Shown here in pieces: positions 46,987-56,076 of a stretch of DNA of 57,046 bases (its first letter is position 1; every line of letters starts with the position of its first letter). The notes under the pieces are model-generated. The model was not told the DNA's origin. It worked only from the letters and a program-made list of their open reading frames with translations, and did not search any database. The translations under genes and the position numbers were made by a program. Origin of the DNA: Verrucomicrobiota bacterium (GTDB lineage Bacteria > Verrucomicrobiota > Verrucomicrobiia > Limisphaerales > CAIMTB01); NCBI GenBank assembly GCA_963205105.1, contig CAUJJW010000038.1, forward strand, positions 1 through 57,046, read 5' to 3'.

Positions 46987-48391
46987 CGAGCACCGTCCCA
47001 TCCGGACCCACCAACCGAATCACCAGGGGCATCTGTCCCAGGGCGTGAGTCGAACAACTCAGGCACGGATCAAAATTCCGGATGCCATGCTCGACCCGGT
47101 TCAGCATCGCCTCCGGCACGTGGGGCCCCTTCACATAGTGCTTGGCGATCTGGGCGACGGTGCGGTTCATCGCCAGGTTGTTCTGACCCGTCGCAATGAC
47201 CAGGTTCACCTTCGTCACCACGCCGTCCCGGTCCACTTCATAGTCGTGGAACAGCGTCCCGCGCGGCGCCTCGCTCACCCCCACACCCCGCAATCGGTTC
47301 ACTCCCGCGTCCGCCCGAAGGTGGTCCGAATGCAGCTCCGGATCCTCGAGCATCCGTTCGATCCGCTCCAGGCTCGTCAGAATCTCAATCAACCGCGCGT
47401 GGTGGTACAGGAACGATGAAGTCACCGCCCCATTGCTGTGCTTGCGGAATTCCTTCAGCTCAACGTCCGCCTCGGGGGTGCCCATCGACTTGCAGACATT
47501 GAGCCTCGCCAGCGGCCCCACCCGGTACATGCCTTCCTCCGGACCCAGGGGCTTGAAATAGGGCGACTTGAGATAGGACGACGACTGCACCGCCTCGCCG
47601 ATGTACTCGCGGTAGTTCTGAGGATCGAGTTGATCCACCAGAATGCTCCCTGAGCTGTCCATGAAGCGCAGCCGCCCGCCATGATGCTCCCATTCCCCGT
47701 CCGGTCCGACCAACCCCAGAAACAGCGACGGAAAATTCCCGAAAATCTGGATCTCCCGGTTCAACGATCCCGCCAGGTCCTTGAACAAACGCAGGGCCAG
47801 TCGCGCCGTTTGGAATGCCTCCGGCAGTCCCGTCCGAATCCGTTCCCGCCCCGCAAGCGTCAACCCGCTCCGCACCCCGCCCGGAACCGCCCACGAAGGA
47901 TGCACTTTCTTGCCGCCCAGGATCTCGATGACTTCCTGGCCAAACTGCCGCAATCGCACCCCGGCACGCACCAACTCGGGTCGGGTTCCCAGCAAACCAA
48001 ACACGTTGCGTTTCTCCACCGGCGCGTCCCACCCCATCAGGAAGTCCGGAGCGCTGAGATGGAAGAAACTCAGCGCATGCGACTGCACCATCTGCGCCAG
48101 GTTCATCAGCCGCCGCAGCTTGTCCGCCGCCGGCGGAACCTGAACCGCGAGTATCTCATCCCCCGCCCGCGCCGAAGCCAGCAGGTGACTCACCGGACAG
48201 ATGCCGCACGTGCGCGCCGTCAGCCCAGGCATCTCCCACAGCGGCCGCCCTTCGCAGAACCGCTCAAACCCCCGGAATTCCACCACGTGAAACTGCGCGT
48301 CTGTCACCTGCCCATCATCGTCGAGTTGAATGGTGATCTTCGCATGCCCTTCGATGCGCGTGACCGGGTCGATGACGATGCGTTGAGCCAT
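46967..48391 (-). CDS. hoxH: NAD-reducing [NiFe] hydrogenase large subunit HoxH
   Basis: 474 residues. It binds the Ni-Fe(CN)2CO centre where H2 is split or formed. The four cysteine ligands are visible: Cys62 and Cys65 in [10 protein letters not shown] and Cys443 and Cys446 in DPCLSCSTH. His449 precedes a 25-residue C-terminal peptide ([12 protein letters not shown]...) that the maturation protease should remove. RIEGHAKI near the N terminus is the L0 motif. The motif set and the Hox neighbours place it in group 3d bidirectional hydrogenases. It starts 15 bases after the hoxY stop. Confidence 0.97.
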   Translation of the reverse strand: MAQRIVIDPVTRIEGHAKITIQLDDDGQVTDAQFHVVEFRGFERFCEGRPLWEMPGLTARTCGICPVSHLLASARAGDEILAVQVPPAADKLRRLMNLAQMVQSHALSFFHLSAPDFLMGWDAPVEKRNVFGLLGTRPELVRAGVRLRQFGQEVIEILGGKKVHPSWAVPGGVRSGLTLAGRERIRTGLPEAFQTARLALRLFKDLAGSLNREIQIFGNFPSLFLGLVGPDGEWEHHGGRLRFMDSSGSILVDQLDPQNYREYIGEAVQSSSYLKSPYFKPLGPEEGMYRVGPLARLNVCKSMGTPEADVELKEFRKHSNGAVTSSFLYHHARLIEILTSLERIERMLEDPELHSDHLRADAGVNRLRGVGVSEAPRGTLFHDYEVDRDGVVTKVNLVIATGQNNLAMNRTVAQIAKHYVKGPHVPEAMLNRVEHGIRNFDPCLSCSTHALGQMPLVIRLVGPDGTVLDERRRD

Positions 48392-48406
48392 GGTCGGCCT
48401 CTTGTT

Positions 48407-48946
48407 TTATCCGAATTTGATAAGTCTCCCCGTCGGAGCTGCACCCGCGCCCAACAAGGATTCCAACAACATCCGAATCCGCTCAGGACAGGGCGGGCAA
48501 CCGGGCAGAAAGTGATCCACCGGAATGACCTGATGCACCGGAACCGCACGATCCAGGAGCGGAGGAAGAATGCCCGGCGCCACCGGAATCCCAGGGTTCA
48601 CATCCGCCAGTTCCACATAGGCCCGGTTCAACACCACTTCCGGTCCACCCAGCGGATTGCGCATGCCCACCACATTCGAAGTCACCGCGCAGTCGCCAAA
48701 CGACACCACCGTCTTCGTCCGTTGCCTGATCCGGTGCGCCATTTCCACGTGTTCAGTGTTGCAGATCGCCCCTTCGATCAGCACCACATCCACGCCTTCC
48801 GGGTACTCCTTCGTGTCCACCAGCGGACCGTAGACATAGTCCACCTTCGCCGTCAGATCGACGATCCACTCGTCCAGATCCAGAAACGACATGTGGCAGC
48901 CCGAGCAGCCGCCAAACCAGGTGGTGGCAAGTCTCACACGTTCCAT
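48407..48946 (-). CDS. hoxY: NAD-reducing hydrogenase small subunit HoxY
   Basis: 179 residues. It passes electrons from the HoxH active site to the diaphorase through one proximal 4Fe-4S cluster. Ligand motifs are present: GGCSGCHMSF (Cys14, Cys17), EGAICNTEHV, FGDCAV and LPGCPPCPERI. The start MERVRLATTW overlaps the hoxU stop by 13 bases; the much longer open frame upstream is the other-frame shadow of hoxU. The short length, without the medial and distal cluster domain of uptake hydrogenases, is normal for HoxY. Confidence 0.96.
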   Translation of the reverse strand: MERVRLATTWFGGCSGCHMSFLDLDEWIVDLTAKVDYVYGPLVDTKEYPEGVDVVLIEGAICNTEHVEMAHRIRQRTKTVVSFGDCAVTSNVVGMRNPLGGPEVVLNRAYVELADVNPGIPVAPGILPPLLDRAVPVHQVIPVDHFLPGCPPCPERIRMLLESLLGAGAAPTGRLIKFG

Positions 48947-49650
48947 TGCTTCTTCTCCCGCGCGTTGACCAAAAATTCCAACCGGGTCCGATCCCGCTCC
49001 ATTTCCCCGGCCGTCATTCCCCGACGGAACAACGCGCCCGTCGGACAGGCCTGGATGCATTTCCCACAGGCGGAGCACGTCTCCGACATGCCCCACGGCT
49101 GATTCAGATCGCTGATGATGCGGGCATGGGTGCCGCGCCCTGATACGTTCTTCGTCCCCGCACCTTCGATGTGCCAGCAGACCCGCACGCACCGCGTGCA
49201 AAGAATGCAGCGGTTGTGGTCCATGCCGAAACTCGCATGGGTCAAGTCCACTTCGAGCAGAGGCGATTGGTAGGCGAACCGGACGTGATCCATGCCCTGG
49301 CTGTAAGCCATGGTCTGCAACTCGCAGTGCCCATTCGATACACAGGCGGCACAGACGTGGTTCCGTTCCGCGAACAGGAGTTCCAGGATCATCCGCCGGT
49401 ACCGCCGCAGACGATCCGATTGGGTCCGCACATCCATGCCCTCCGCCACCATCGTCGTGCACGCCGGCAGAAGCCTCGGCGACCCCGCCAACTCCACCAG
49501 ACACATCCGGCAGGCGCCCACGTCGTAGATGCCATCCAGATGACAGAGCGTCGGGATCGAAATGCCCGCGTCCCGCGCGGCGCCCAGGATCGTCGTCCCT
49601 TCCTCCGCGCTCACTTGCTTGCTGTCGATGGTGAGGGTTCGGACTGCCAT
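48934..49650 (-). CDS. hoxU: NAD-reducing hydrogenase diaphorase subunit HoxU
   Basis: 238 residues, homologous to the N terminus of complex I NuoG. Seen: a 2Fe-2S ferredoxin fold with CHLDGIYDVGACRMCLVE and the later Cys in LLPACTTM; a His-Cys cluster in ERNHVCAACVSNGHCELQ; then two 4Fe-4S sites, NRCILCTRCVRVC and CSACGKCIQACPTGAL. It wires electrons between HoxF and HoxY. The start follows hoxF by 23 bases and its stop overlaps hoxY. Confidence 0.96.
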   Translation of the reverse strand: MAVRTLTIDSKQVSAEEGTTILGAARDAGISIPTLCHLDGIYDVGACRMCLVELAGSPRLLPACTTMVAEGMDVRTQSDRLRRYRRMILELLFAERNHVCAACVSNGHCELQTMAYSQGMDHVRFAYQSPLLEVDLTHASFGMDHNRCILCTRCVRVCWHIEGAGTKNVSGRGTHARIISDLNQPWGMSETCSACGKCIQACPTGALFRRGMTAGEMERDRTRLEFLVNAREKKQWNV

Positions 49651-49673
49651 GGCTGGAACGTCGAATGCGTGGT

Positions 49674-51320
49674 TTAACGGATCTCCACCGAAACCGTCCC
49701 TTCCGGAACCGCCAGCTTCACCGCGAACGGATCCGGCAGCAGCAGTTCCTCATACTCGCGCCGGAAGAATCTCAGGGTGCTGAGCACCGGGTTCGGCGCG
49801 GTCTGTCCCAACCCGCAGAGGCTGGTGTTCTTGACCAGGTCGCAGAGTTCCTCCAACTGACCCAGATCCCGCGCCGTGGCCTCCCCAGCCAGGACCTTCG
49901 CCAGAAGACCATGGATCTGCACCGTTCCCGCCCGGCAGGGAATGCACTTGCCGCACGACTCGTCCATGCAGAATTCCATGAAGAACCGCGCCACATCCAC
50001 CATCCGGGTCGAGTCATCCATCACGATCATGCCGCCGGAACCCATGATCGAACCCAGCTTGTTCAGGGAGTCGTAGTCGACCGGCGTGTCCAGGTGTTCC
50101 GCCGGAATGCACCCTCCAGAGGGCCCGCCGGTCTGTACCGCCTTGATCGAAGCCCCATCCGGCGCTCCTCCACCCATCTCTTCCACAATCACCCGCAGCG
50201 GAGTTCCCATCGGCACCTCGATCAGCCCGGTGTTCCGGATCTTGCCCGCCAACGCAAACACCTTGGTGCCCTTGCTCCGTTCGGTTCCGATCCCCGCAAA
50301 CCACGCCCCACCCCGTCGCAGGATCGCCGGCACATTCGCAAACGTCTCAACGTTGTTGATCAATGTCGGGCAGTTCCACAACCCGCTCTCCGCCGGAAAG
50401 GGTGGCCGTGGCCGGGGCGTTCCTCGTTTCCCTTCCACCGACGCCATCAGGGCGGTCTCCTCCCCGCACACAAAGGCCCCTGCTCCGATCCGAAGATCCA
50501 CGTTGAAGTGAAACGGCGACTCGAACACCGCGCTCCCCAACACCCCCAGCCTCCGCGCCTGGTTGATCGCGGTCTGCAACCGCGCAATCGCCAGCGGATA
50601 CTCCGCCCGCACGTAAATGTAGCCCTGGTCCGCCCCCACCGCGTAGGCCCCCAGCGCCATGCCTTCCAAAACGCTGTGCGGATCGCTCTCCAGCACGCTC
50701 CGGTCCATGAACGCCCCCGGATCCCCTTCGTCCGCGTTGCAGATCACATACTTCTTCGCACCCGCCGCCTTTTGGACCGTCGCCCACTTCAATCCGGTCG
50801 GATACCCCGCCCCACCCCGTCCCCGCAAACCGCTGGCCAACATTTCTTCAACGACCGCCTTCGGCGTCATTTCGTGCAGCGCCTGGTGCAGCGCCTGATA
50901 ACCGTCCGCGGCCACGTAGGACTCGATCCGGTTCGGATCCACCACCCCGCTGTTCGCCAGCACAATCGACTGCTGCTTGGTGAAGAAAGGATCGTTCGGG
51001 TTCCCCCGCGCGACCGACACCTTCTCGCCGTTCAGGGCGTCCACGATGCTCCCGGCTTCCTCCGGCGTGACCCGCTCGTACAGCAGGTTGTCCGGATCCA
51101 CCTGGACCAGCGGCCCCTGACAGCACAGCCGCAGACATCCCACCCCTCGCACTTCCACCCGCTCCCCCAGGCCCGCATCGTACACCGCCCGCTCCAGCCG
51201 TTCCTTCACCGCCTCCCCCCGCGAGGACAAACACCCCGCCGCGGTGCAGCAACGGATGACGATCGGCTTGCGCGCCGCCAGTTCCTTCTCCTTCAGCGCC
51301 AGCAGGTCCTTAAGGTCCAT
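49674..51320 (-). CDS. hoxF: NAD-reducing hydrogenase diaphorase subunit HoxF
   Basis: 548 residues, NuoF-like with an N-terminal thioredoxin-like 2Fe-2S domain. Seen: [12 protein letters not shown] and [12 protein letters not shown] (2Fe-2S ligands); [15 protein letters not shown] (NADH binding); [13 protein letters not shown] (FMN site); [30 protein letters not shown]; and [13 protein letters not shown] with the final Cys in [15 protein letters not shown] (4Fe-4S N3-type). This is the NAD(P)-binding subunit of the bidirectional hydrogenase. It overlaps hoxE by 11 bases. Confidence 0.97.
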   Translation of the reverse strand: MDLKDLLALKEKELAARKPIVIRCCTAAGCLSSRGEAVKERLERAVYDAGLGERVEVRGVGCLRLCCQGPLVQVDPDNLLYERVTPEEAGSIVDALNGEKVSVARGNPNDPFFTKQQSIVLANSGVVDPNRIESYVAADGYQALHQALHEMTPKAVVEEMLASGLRGRGGAGYPTGLKWATVQKAAGAKKYVICNADEGDPGAFMDRSVLESDPHSVLEGMALGAYAVGADQGYIYVRAEYPLAIARLQTAINQARRLGVLGSAVFESPFHFNVDLRIGAGAFVCGEETALMASVEGKRGTPRPRPPFPAESGLWNCPTLINNVETFANVPAILRRGGAWFAGIGTERSKGTKVFALAGKIRNTGLIEVPMGTPLRVIVEEMGGGAPDGASIKAVQTGGPSGGCIPAEHLDTPVDYDSLNKLGSIMGSGGMIVMDDSTRMVDVARFFMEFCMDESCGKCIPCRAGTVQIHGLLAKVLAGEATARDLGQLEELCDLVKNTSLCGLGQTAPNPVLSTLRFFRREYEELLLPDPFAVKLAVPEGTVSVEIR

Positions 51321-51843
51321 GCGAACACCATCCTTTCACCCGCTCCAAGGCGCCCTCCGGCGTCTGGCGCGGTGTCACGGTCCCGTCGTACACCACCGCC
51401 GGCGCAATACCACACGCGCCGATGCATCGCGCCGTCACCAACGAGAATTGTTTGTCCGGAGTCGTCTCACCCGCCTTGATCCCCGCCCGCGTCTCAATCG
51501 CCCGCAATACCCGGTCCGCGCCCTTCACGTAACAGGCCGTCCCCAGACAAACCACGCAGGTGTGCGCCCCCTTCGGTTTCAGCGTGAAGAAGTGATAGAA
51601 CGTCGCCACCCCGTAGACCCGGCTGGGAGGCAGCTTCAGGTGGTGTGCCACAAAGAGCATCAACCCGTCGTCCAGAAAGCCGAAGAGTTCCTGGGCCTTG
51701 TGCAGCACCTCGATCAGCGCGTCCGCCTTGTGCTGGTGACGCTTCATGTGCGTCTCCAGGATCTTGAACCGCTTGTCCCCGCTCGCGTGCTCGAGCACCG
51801 CCGCCACCGCCTTGCGCTTGCCGTTGGAAGTGCAGGTCAACAT
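51310..51843 (-). CDS. hoxE: bidirectional hydrogenase diaphorase subunit HoxE
   Basis: 177 residues, NuoE-like 2Fe-2S protein. Seen: [33 protein letters not shown], and the four cluster cysteines in [13 protein letters not shown] and [11 protein letters not shown]. Presence of HoxE separates the five-subunit HoxEFUYH type from four-subunit HoxFUYH enzymes. It is the first gene of the minus-strand hox-hyp run; AAGGTGAGG lies a few bases upstream as ribosome site. The operon promoter should lie in the gap beyond its start. Confidence 0.96.
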   Translation of the reverse strand: MLTCTSNGKRKAVAAVLEHASGDKRFKILETHMKRHQHKADALIEVLHKAQELFGFLDDGLMLFVAHHLKLPPSRVYGVATFYHFFTLKPKGAHTCVVCLGTACYVKGADRVLRAIETRAGIKAGETTPDKQFSLVTARCIGACGIAPAVVYDGTVTPRQTPEGALERVKGWCSHGP

Positions 51844-52364
51844 GGCCCCTCACCTTGCTGCGCCAATCCCGCCTCCGCCCCCGCCCGATCATCCGAAAAG
51901 GTGATCACACGGAAACCCGGTCCGGGAATGTCGCTTGTGGGCGAACTTCCACCATCCGCTCATGCCTCGTCTCCACGCCCGTTGCCCATCCCGCCGCAAA
52001 TCTTGTCCATCCATCGAACCGCGTTCACCCTCACCGACAGCCAGCCGAAACTGCGCGCATGACCTTCCTCATTCCCCGTAAACCTTTCATGCAAGCCGTC
52101 GCGAGGGTTGAAACCGGCTCCCTCACCCCAGCCCTCTCCCGGAGAGAGAGGGAGTCGCCTATCCCCCGCCGCAGCACGCCAACAACCCATCTGCACGAGC
52201 CGTCCCGACCCGTTCCAGCCAATGCCCGGCTCAACCCTCCGATACCCGCGGCGCATCGTCTCCTTCTCCCTCCGGGAGAAGGCCGGGATGAGGGCCGCCC
52301 GCTCCACTTCTCGCGCCCCGGTTCATGGCCCGTGAGCAGGTCGATTTCGAACACGGCGCTGTCC
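51844..52364. other. divergent intergenic region with repeats
   Basis: The gap between hoxE and the CotH gene. On the hox side is a palindrome GTGATCAC (51901-51908) about 58 bases from the hoxE start, a possible operator but unproven. The rest is taken up by an inverted pair of hairpin repeats and the tail of the palindromic element seen in the NRPS and hypF genes. The plus-strand frame is open throughout, but the encoded text is repeat-derived (LTPALSRRERE and LLPPGEGRDEG), so I do not treat it as part of the CotH protein. Confidence 0.6.
52119..52297. repeat. inverted pair of REP-like hairpin repeats
   Basis: Left copy CCTCACCCCAGCCCTCTCC... with a GGAGAGAGAGGGAG arm (about 52121-52155); right copy, in reverse orientation, CCTCATCCCGGCCTTCTCCC on the minus strand, with a perfect CCTTCTCCC-tcc-GGGAGAAGG hairpin (about 52258-52297). 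Pairs of this kind, CCCTCACCCC...CTCTCCC, are widespread in bacterial genomes (recollection). Confidence 0.75.
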
Positions 52365-52415
52365 ATGAACCTTCCCTCCCCTCGTCATCGTACTCCTACT
52401 CCTCATCGTAATCCT
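52316..52415 (+). repeat. tail of palindromic element plus CGTACT tract
   Basis: Matches the NRPS repeat over GGTTCAT, then GAGCAGGTCGATTTCGAACA, and ends at ATGAACC, so the GGTTCAT/ATGAACC pairing is kept, but the GTAG double hairpin is absent. It is followed, as in the hypF insertion, by CCCTCCCCTCG and a run of TACTC-type repeats ending ATCGTAATCC. The ATG of the closing arm (52365) is a possible start for the CotH gene. Confidence 0.8.
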
Positions 52416-54149
52416 CCCGCCCTCGCCGGTTCATGGGCCGTGCTTCGGTTCTTTCCCCATCGCTGGCCTATCCTCGCTCTGGCCTGCGCCTTCTGGATCA
52501 CCCATCTCGCTCCCGCTTCCTCAGCCCAGCCAGGTTCCGGTTCGGTCCAAATCCCCGTCTCCGTCGACAGCGGCTTCTTCACCCAACCGTTCCAGGTCAC
52601 CTTACCCGCCCAACCCCAGCTCCACTACACCACCAACGGCACTTCCCCCCTCGGCGCCAACGCCATCCCCTACACCAGTCCGATCCCAATCCATTCCACC
52701 ACTGTCCTCCGCGTTGCCTTCCAGGGCACTTCCTCTCCCCCCCTCCACCACGAAAGTCGCACCTACCTGTTTTTGTCGGATGTCTTGCGCCAAACGGGTG
52801 CCGGCTTTCCCACCACGTGGGGCACCAACGACGGGAAAGCCGTTCCCGCCGACTACGCCATGGATCCCGAAATCGTGGATCATCCCGCGTACCGAGACCG
52901 CCTCATCCCCGCCCTCGAATCCCTTCCCTCCATCTCCCTCGTGGTCGATCCCCACGACCTGCTCGATCCCGAGCACGGCATTTACGCCAATCCCCGCGAG
53001 ACCGGGTCGGACTGGGAACGTCCCGCCACCGTCGAGTTCCTGGAACCAACCCAACGCCCCTCAAGCCCGGCGGCCGACAACTCGCCACTCCGCATCGACT
53101 GCGGGGTCCGGATTCAGGGCGGCTGGAATCGGCGCCCCGAGGAAAGCCCCAAGCACGCGTTCCGCATCCTCTTCCGCAAGAAATACGGCGCCGGCAAATG
53201 GAAGGCTCCGTTGTTCCAGGAAACCGGCGCCCGCGAGTTCGATGAGCTGATTCTGCGCGCCGGCTGCAACAACACTTGGCTGCACTGGAGCGGCGAGGAG
53301 CGTCACCGCGGCGACTACCTCCGCGATCAGTGGATGCGGGACAGCCTCGCGGCCATGGATCACCCCTCCGCCCGCGGGCGCTTCGTTCATCTCTACCTGA
53401 ACGGCCTGTATTGGGGCGTCTACAATCTCGCCGAGCGGCCGTCCGCTCCATTCGTCGCCGCCCACTTCGGCGGATCCCCCGACGACTACGACGCCCGCAA
53501 TGGCTCGAATGTCATCGAAGGGGACGATGTCGTCTGGCGCGAACTCATGGCTCTGGCGGAGACTGCCGCCACTCACTCCGAGTTGTACCCGGAGATCGCC
53601 AGGCGCCTCGATCTGCGCGCGTTCGCCGACTTCTTCCTGCTCAACCTCTACGGCGCCAATGGCGATTGGGACGGCTCTTCCAACTGGTACGCCGCACGCC
53701 GTCGCTCGCCTCCCGGTCCGTATCGCTTCTTCGTCTGGGATGGCGAACGCACCCTCGAAGGGTTGAACGACAATGTTGTCGGGTACGACGCCGACGACAG
53801 CCCGCCCCGGCTGTTCCAGCGCCTCCGCAAGAACCCGCTTTTTCAGAAGGTGTTCCGCGATCGCGCCCGGCTTCATCTCACCGGCAAGGGCGCCCTCACC
53901 CCCGCGCGTGCCGCCGCCCGATTTCAGCAGCGTGCCGCCGAACTCGACCTGGCGATCATCGCCGAGTCCGCCCGTTGGGGAGACTACCGCCGGGATGCGC
54001 ACCCGTACAAAACCGGCCCGTACACGCTCTACACCCGCGATGACCAATGGCGCCCCGAGGTGGACCGATTGCTCAACACCTACTTCCCCGGGCGCACCGA
54101 GGTGTTGATCGAACAACTCAAGTCCGCCGGCCTGTGGGCCAATCCCTGA
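52365..54149 (+). CDS. secreted CotH-family protein with chitobiase-like C-terminal-type domain at its N terminus
   Basis: About 594 residues from the ATG, 569 from the GTG at 52440. The GTG start is attractive: LRFFPHRWPILALACAFW then ITHLAPASSAQ is a clean signal peptide. The 25 residues before it come from repeat DNA. The mature protein opens with a CHB_HEX_C-like sandwich (LHYTTNGTSP), followed by the CotH kinase-like domain: GVRIQGGWNRRPEESPKHAF, ILRAGCNNTWLHWSGE, YLRDQWMRDSLAAMDHPSAR, HLYLNGLYWGVYNLAERP, RLDLRAFADFFLLNLYGANG, and YRFFVWDGERTLEG. CotH proteins phosphorylate spore-coat proteins in Bacillus; secreted verrucomicrobial homologues have no known target. Confidence 0.87.
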   Translation: MNLPSPRHRTPTPHRNPPALAGSWAVLRFFPHRWPILALACAFWITHLAPASSAQPGSGSVQIPVSVDSGFFTQPFQVTLPAQPQLHYTTNGTSPLGANAIPYTSPIPIHSTTVLRVAFQGTSSPPLHHESRTYLFLSDVLRQTGAGFPTTWGTNDGKAVPADYAMDPEIVDHPAYRDRLIPALESLPSISLVVDPHDLLDPEHGIYANPRETGSDWERPATVEFLEPTQRPSSPAADNSPLRIDCGVRIQGGWNRRPEESPKHAFRILFRKKYGAGKWKAPLFQETGAREFDELILRAGCNNTWLHWSGEERHRGDYLRDQWMRDSLAAMDHPSARGRFVHLYLNGLYWGVYNLAERPSAPFVAAHFGGSPDDYDARNGSNVIEGDDVVWRELMALAETAATHSELYPEIARRLDLRAFADFFLLNLYGANGDWDGSSNWYAARRRSPPGPYRFFVWDGERTLEGLNDNVVGYDADDSPPRLFQRLRKNPLFQKVFRDRARLHLTGKGALTPARAAARFQQRAAELDLAIIAESARWGDYRRDAHPYKTGPYTLYTRDDQWRPEVDRLLNTYFPGRTEVLIEQLKSAGLWANP

Positions 54150-54170
54150 GTCCGATCCGGACGGCAGCCA

Positions 54171-54596
54171 TCAGTACTGGAACAACTCGCCGTCGCGGAA
54201 GAAGCGCTTCAGTTCCGCCGCGGCCGTCTCCAATGAGTCGGAGGCGTGACAGACATTCACCATCACGTCCACCCCGAGGTCGCCACGGATCGTGCCCTTG
54301 GCGGCCTTCTTGGAATCAGTCGGCCCGAGCAGTTCCCGGACCCGAGCCACCACGTTCTCGCCCGCCAGCGCCAAAGCGATCACCGGCGTCTTCTGCATGA
54401 AGTTCTGCACGTCCGGGAAGAAGGGCTTCGACGCGATGTGCGCGTAGTGTTCCCGCAGCAGGGCGTCGCCGAATTGCAGCATCTTGATGCCACGGATTTT
54501 CAGACCAGCACCTTCGAAGCGCGCCAGGACCTGGCCCACCAGGGCTTTGCTGACGGCGTCGGGTTTAAACAAAATCAATGTAGTTTCCTGAGACAC
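54171..54596 (-). CDS. ndk: nucleoside diphosphate kinase
   Basis: 141 residues, the usual length. It transfers the terminal phosphate of ATP to other nucleoside diphosphates through a phosphohistidine. Seen: TLILFKPDAVSKALVG, the GPTDSKKAAKGTIRGDLG nucleotide-binding loop, and the active-site VMVNVCHASDS with His117. The ending KRFFRDGELFQY is normal. Cytosolic housekeeping enzyme, standing alone between two plus-strand secreted-protein genes. Confidence 0.97.
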   Translation of the reverse strand: MSQETTLILFKPDAVSKALVGQVLARFEGAGLKIRGIKMLQFGDALLREHYAHIASKPFFPDVQNFMQKTPVIALALAGENVVARVRELLGPTDSKKAAKGTIRGDLGVDVMVNVCHASDSLETAAAELKRFFRDGELFQY

Positions 54597-54690
54597 GGCG
54601 CCGGGTTGCTACCGGAGCCCTCGCCCCAGGTCAACATCAGGCTGCCCCCACCCCGCTTGCCAAGGCCCCCGCTCCTCCCAATCCTCCGCC

Positions 54691-55935
54691 ATGTTCTTCC
54701 TCGCCCAGCGAACACGACTCGCCGTCGCCGTTTTCCTCGCGTTCACCGCTCCTGGCATCCCTCCCAGCCACGCCGCCGACTCCGCCCGCTTCGTCCAGGA
54801 TCGGATCGCCATCGGACTCTGGGTCCCGCCACAAACCTCGGAAAACCTGGAGCAACGGTATCAGGAAATCGCCGATGCCCATTTCACCGTCGTCATCGGC
54901 ACCGCCGGCACCAACGCCGCCGGTCAACTCGCCCTCTGCCACAAGGTCGGCCTCAAGGCGCTCGTCGACGGCTCCCCCGCGCCCGCCGCACTTCCCGAAA
55001 GCCCCGCGTGCTGGGGCTACCTCCTGACCGACGAACCCAGCGCCTCCGCATTCCCTGCCCTCGCCGAGCGCGCCCGCGCCATCCGCCAGGCGCGCCCCGG
55101 CCGACTCGCGTACGTGAACCTCTATCCCAATTACGCGTCCACCGCCCAACTCGGCACCCCCACCTACGAGGAACATGTCAGCCAGTTCATGCGCGTCTTC
55201 CAGCCGGATGTCCTTTCCATGGACCACTACCCACTGATGCGCCCCGACCGCGATTCCCGGGATGCGTACTGCGATAATCTGGAGGTCTTCCGCCGACATG
55301 CCCTCGAGGCCAAGGTCCCCTTCTGGAATTATTTCTACTCCATGCCCTTCAACGACCGCCTCGATCCCACCGAGGCCCAGATCCGCTGGCAGATCTTCAC
55401 TTCCCTCGCCTATGGCGCCAAAGGCGTTCTCTACTTCTGCTACTGGACCCCGGGCAAAGGCAACGGCGGCACCGGTGAATTCCCCAAGGGCGGCGCACTG
55501 CTCACCGCCGAGGGCCTCAAGACCCGCCACTACGACGAAGCCCGCCGGATCAACGCCGAAATCAAGGCGCTGGGCCCCACCCTCATGAACCTCACCAGCA
55601 CCGCCATCTTCCGTCTGAACACCGCCCCAACCGAGGGCGAACCCCAAGTCGACCACCCTGTCCGCCGCGTCACACGCGTCGGCGCCGATCCCCACAGCGA
55701 GTTCATCGTCGGCTGTTTTCGACATGCCGACGGCCGACGGGCCGCCTTGATCGTGAACCACAGTTACGCCCACACCGCCTGGCCCACCGTCGAGTTCGCC
55801 TCACCCGCCACAGCCGTGAAAGAGGTCGATAAACACACCGGCCGCGAGGTCGCCGCCATCGACGACAGCCCTGAATTGCCCGGTCTTCAACTGTCGTTCG
55901 GTCCCGGCGATGCCCGCCTGTTCCTGCTGCCCTGA
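54691..55935 (+). CDS. secreted glycoside-hydrolase-like TIM-barrel protein
   Basis: 414 residues with a signal peptide (LAVAVFLAFTAPGIPPSHAAD). The mature part reads like a (beta/alpha)8 glycosidase: IAIGLWVPPQTSENLEQRYQ, WGYLLTDEPSASAFPALAER (a likely acid residue in TDEP), RLAYVNLYPNY, VLSMDHYPLM, FWNYFYSMPFNDRLDPTEAQ, and WQIFTSLAYGAKGVLYFCYW, followed by a C-terminal beta domain (AALIVNHSYAH). I cannot assign a CAZy family. The TDEP and the downstream aromatic segments resemble GH42/GH5-like folds. Activity is inferred from fold only. Confidence 0.75.
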   Translation: MFFLAQRTRLAVAVFLAFTAPGIPPSHAADSARFVQDRIAIGLWVPPQTSENLEQRYQEIADAHFTVVIGTAGTNAAGQLALCHKVGLKALVDGSPAPAALPESPACWGYLLTDEPSASAFPALAERARAIRQARPGRLAYVNLYPNYASTAQLGTPTYEEHVSQFMRVFQPDVLSMDHYPLMRPDRDSRDAYCDNLEVFRRHALEAKVPFWNYFYSMPFNDRLDPTEAQIRWQIFTSLAYGAKGVLYFCYWTPGKGNGGTGEFPKGGALLTAEGLKTRHYDEARRINAEIKALGPTLMNLTSTAIFRLNTAPTEGEPQVDHPVRRVTRVGADPHSEFIVGCFRHADGRRAALIVNHSYAHTAWPTVEFASPATAVKEVDKHTGREVAAIDDSPELPGLQLSFGPGDARLFLLP

Positions 55936-55965
55936 ATCTCGCCCAGTGTTCCCGATGTTGTTGGA

Positions 55966-55988
55966 GGATTGTCGCAGCGCGACAATCC
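55966..55988. repeat. perfect 10-bp hairpin between two genes
   Basis: GGATTGTCGC, loop AGC, GCGACAATCC, 31 bases after the stop of the glycosidase-like gene. No T-run follows, so it is not a standard Rho-independent terminator; it may be another dispersed palindromic repeat or a stem that stabilises the upstream mRNA. Confidence 0.65.
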
Positions 55989-56076
55989 CCACCCACAACT
56001 CGCAGATGCGCCCCCCCGCACCCTGACCTGCATCTTCATGCTCCCCACGCCCAGCCCAACCTGAAAGGATCCGCCC

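Noticed and set aside
48407..49504. Longer hoxY frame extending back through hoxU
   Set aside because: The upstream 186 codons are the other-frame reading of hoxU, and HoxY proteins normally begin close to the GGCSGC motif, as at 48946.
51901..51908. GTGATCAC palindrome upstream of hoxE as an operator
   Set aside because: An 8-base palindrome is expected by chance in this length of DNA, and no second site or matching regulator is nearby; noted only as a possibility.
51855..52364. N-terminal extension of the CotH protein
   Set aside because: The frame is open but encodes only repeat-derived text, and a clean signal peptide begins at 52440.
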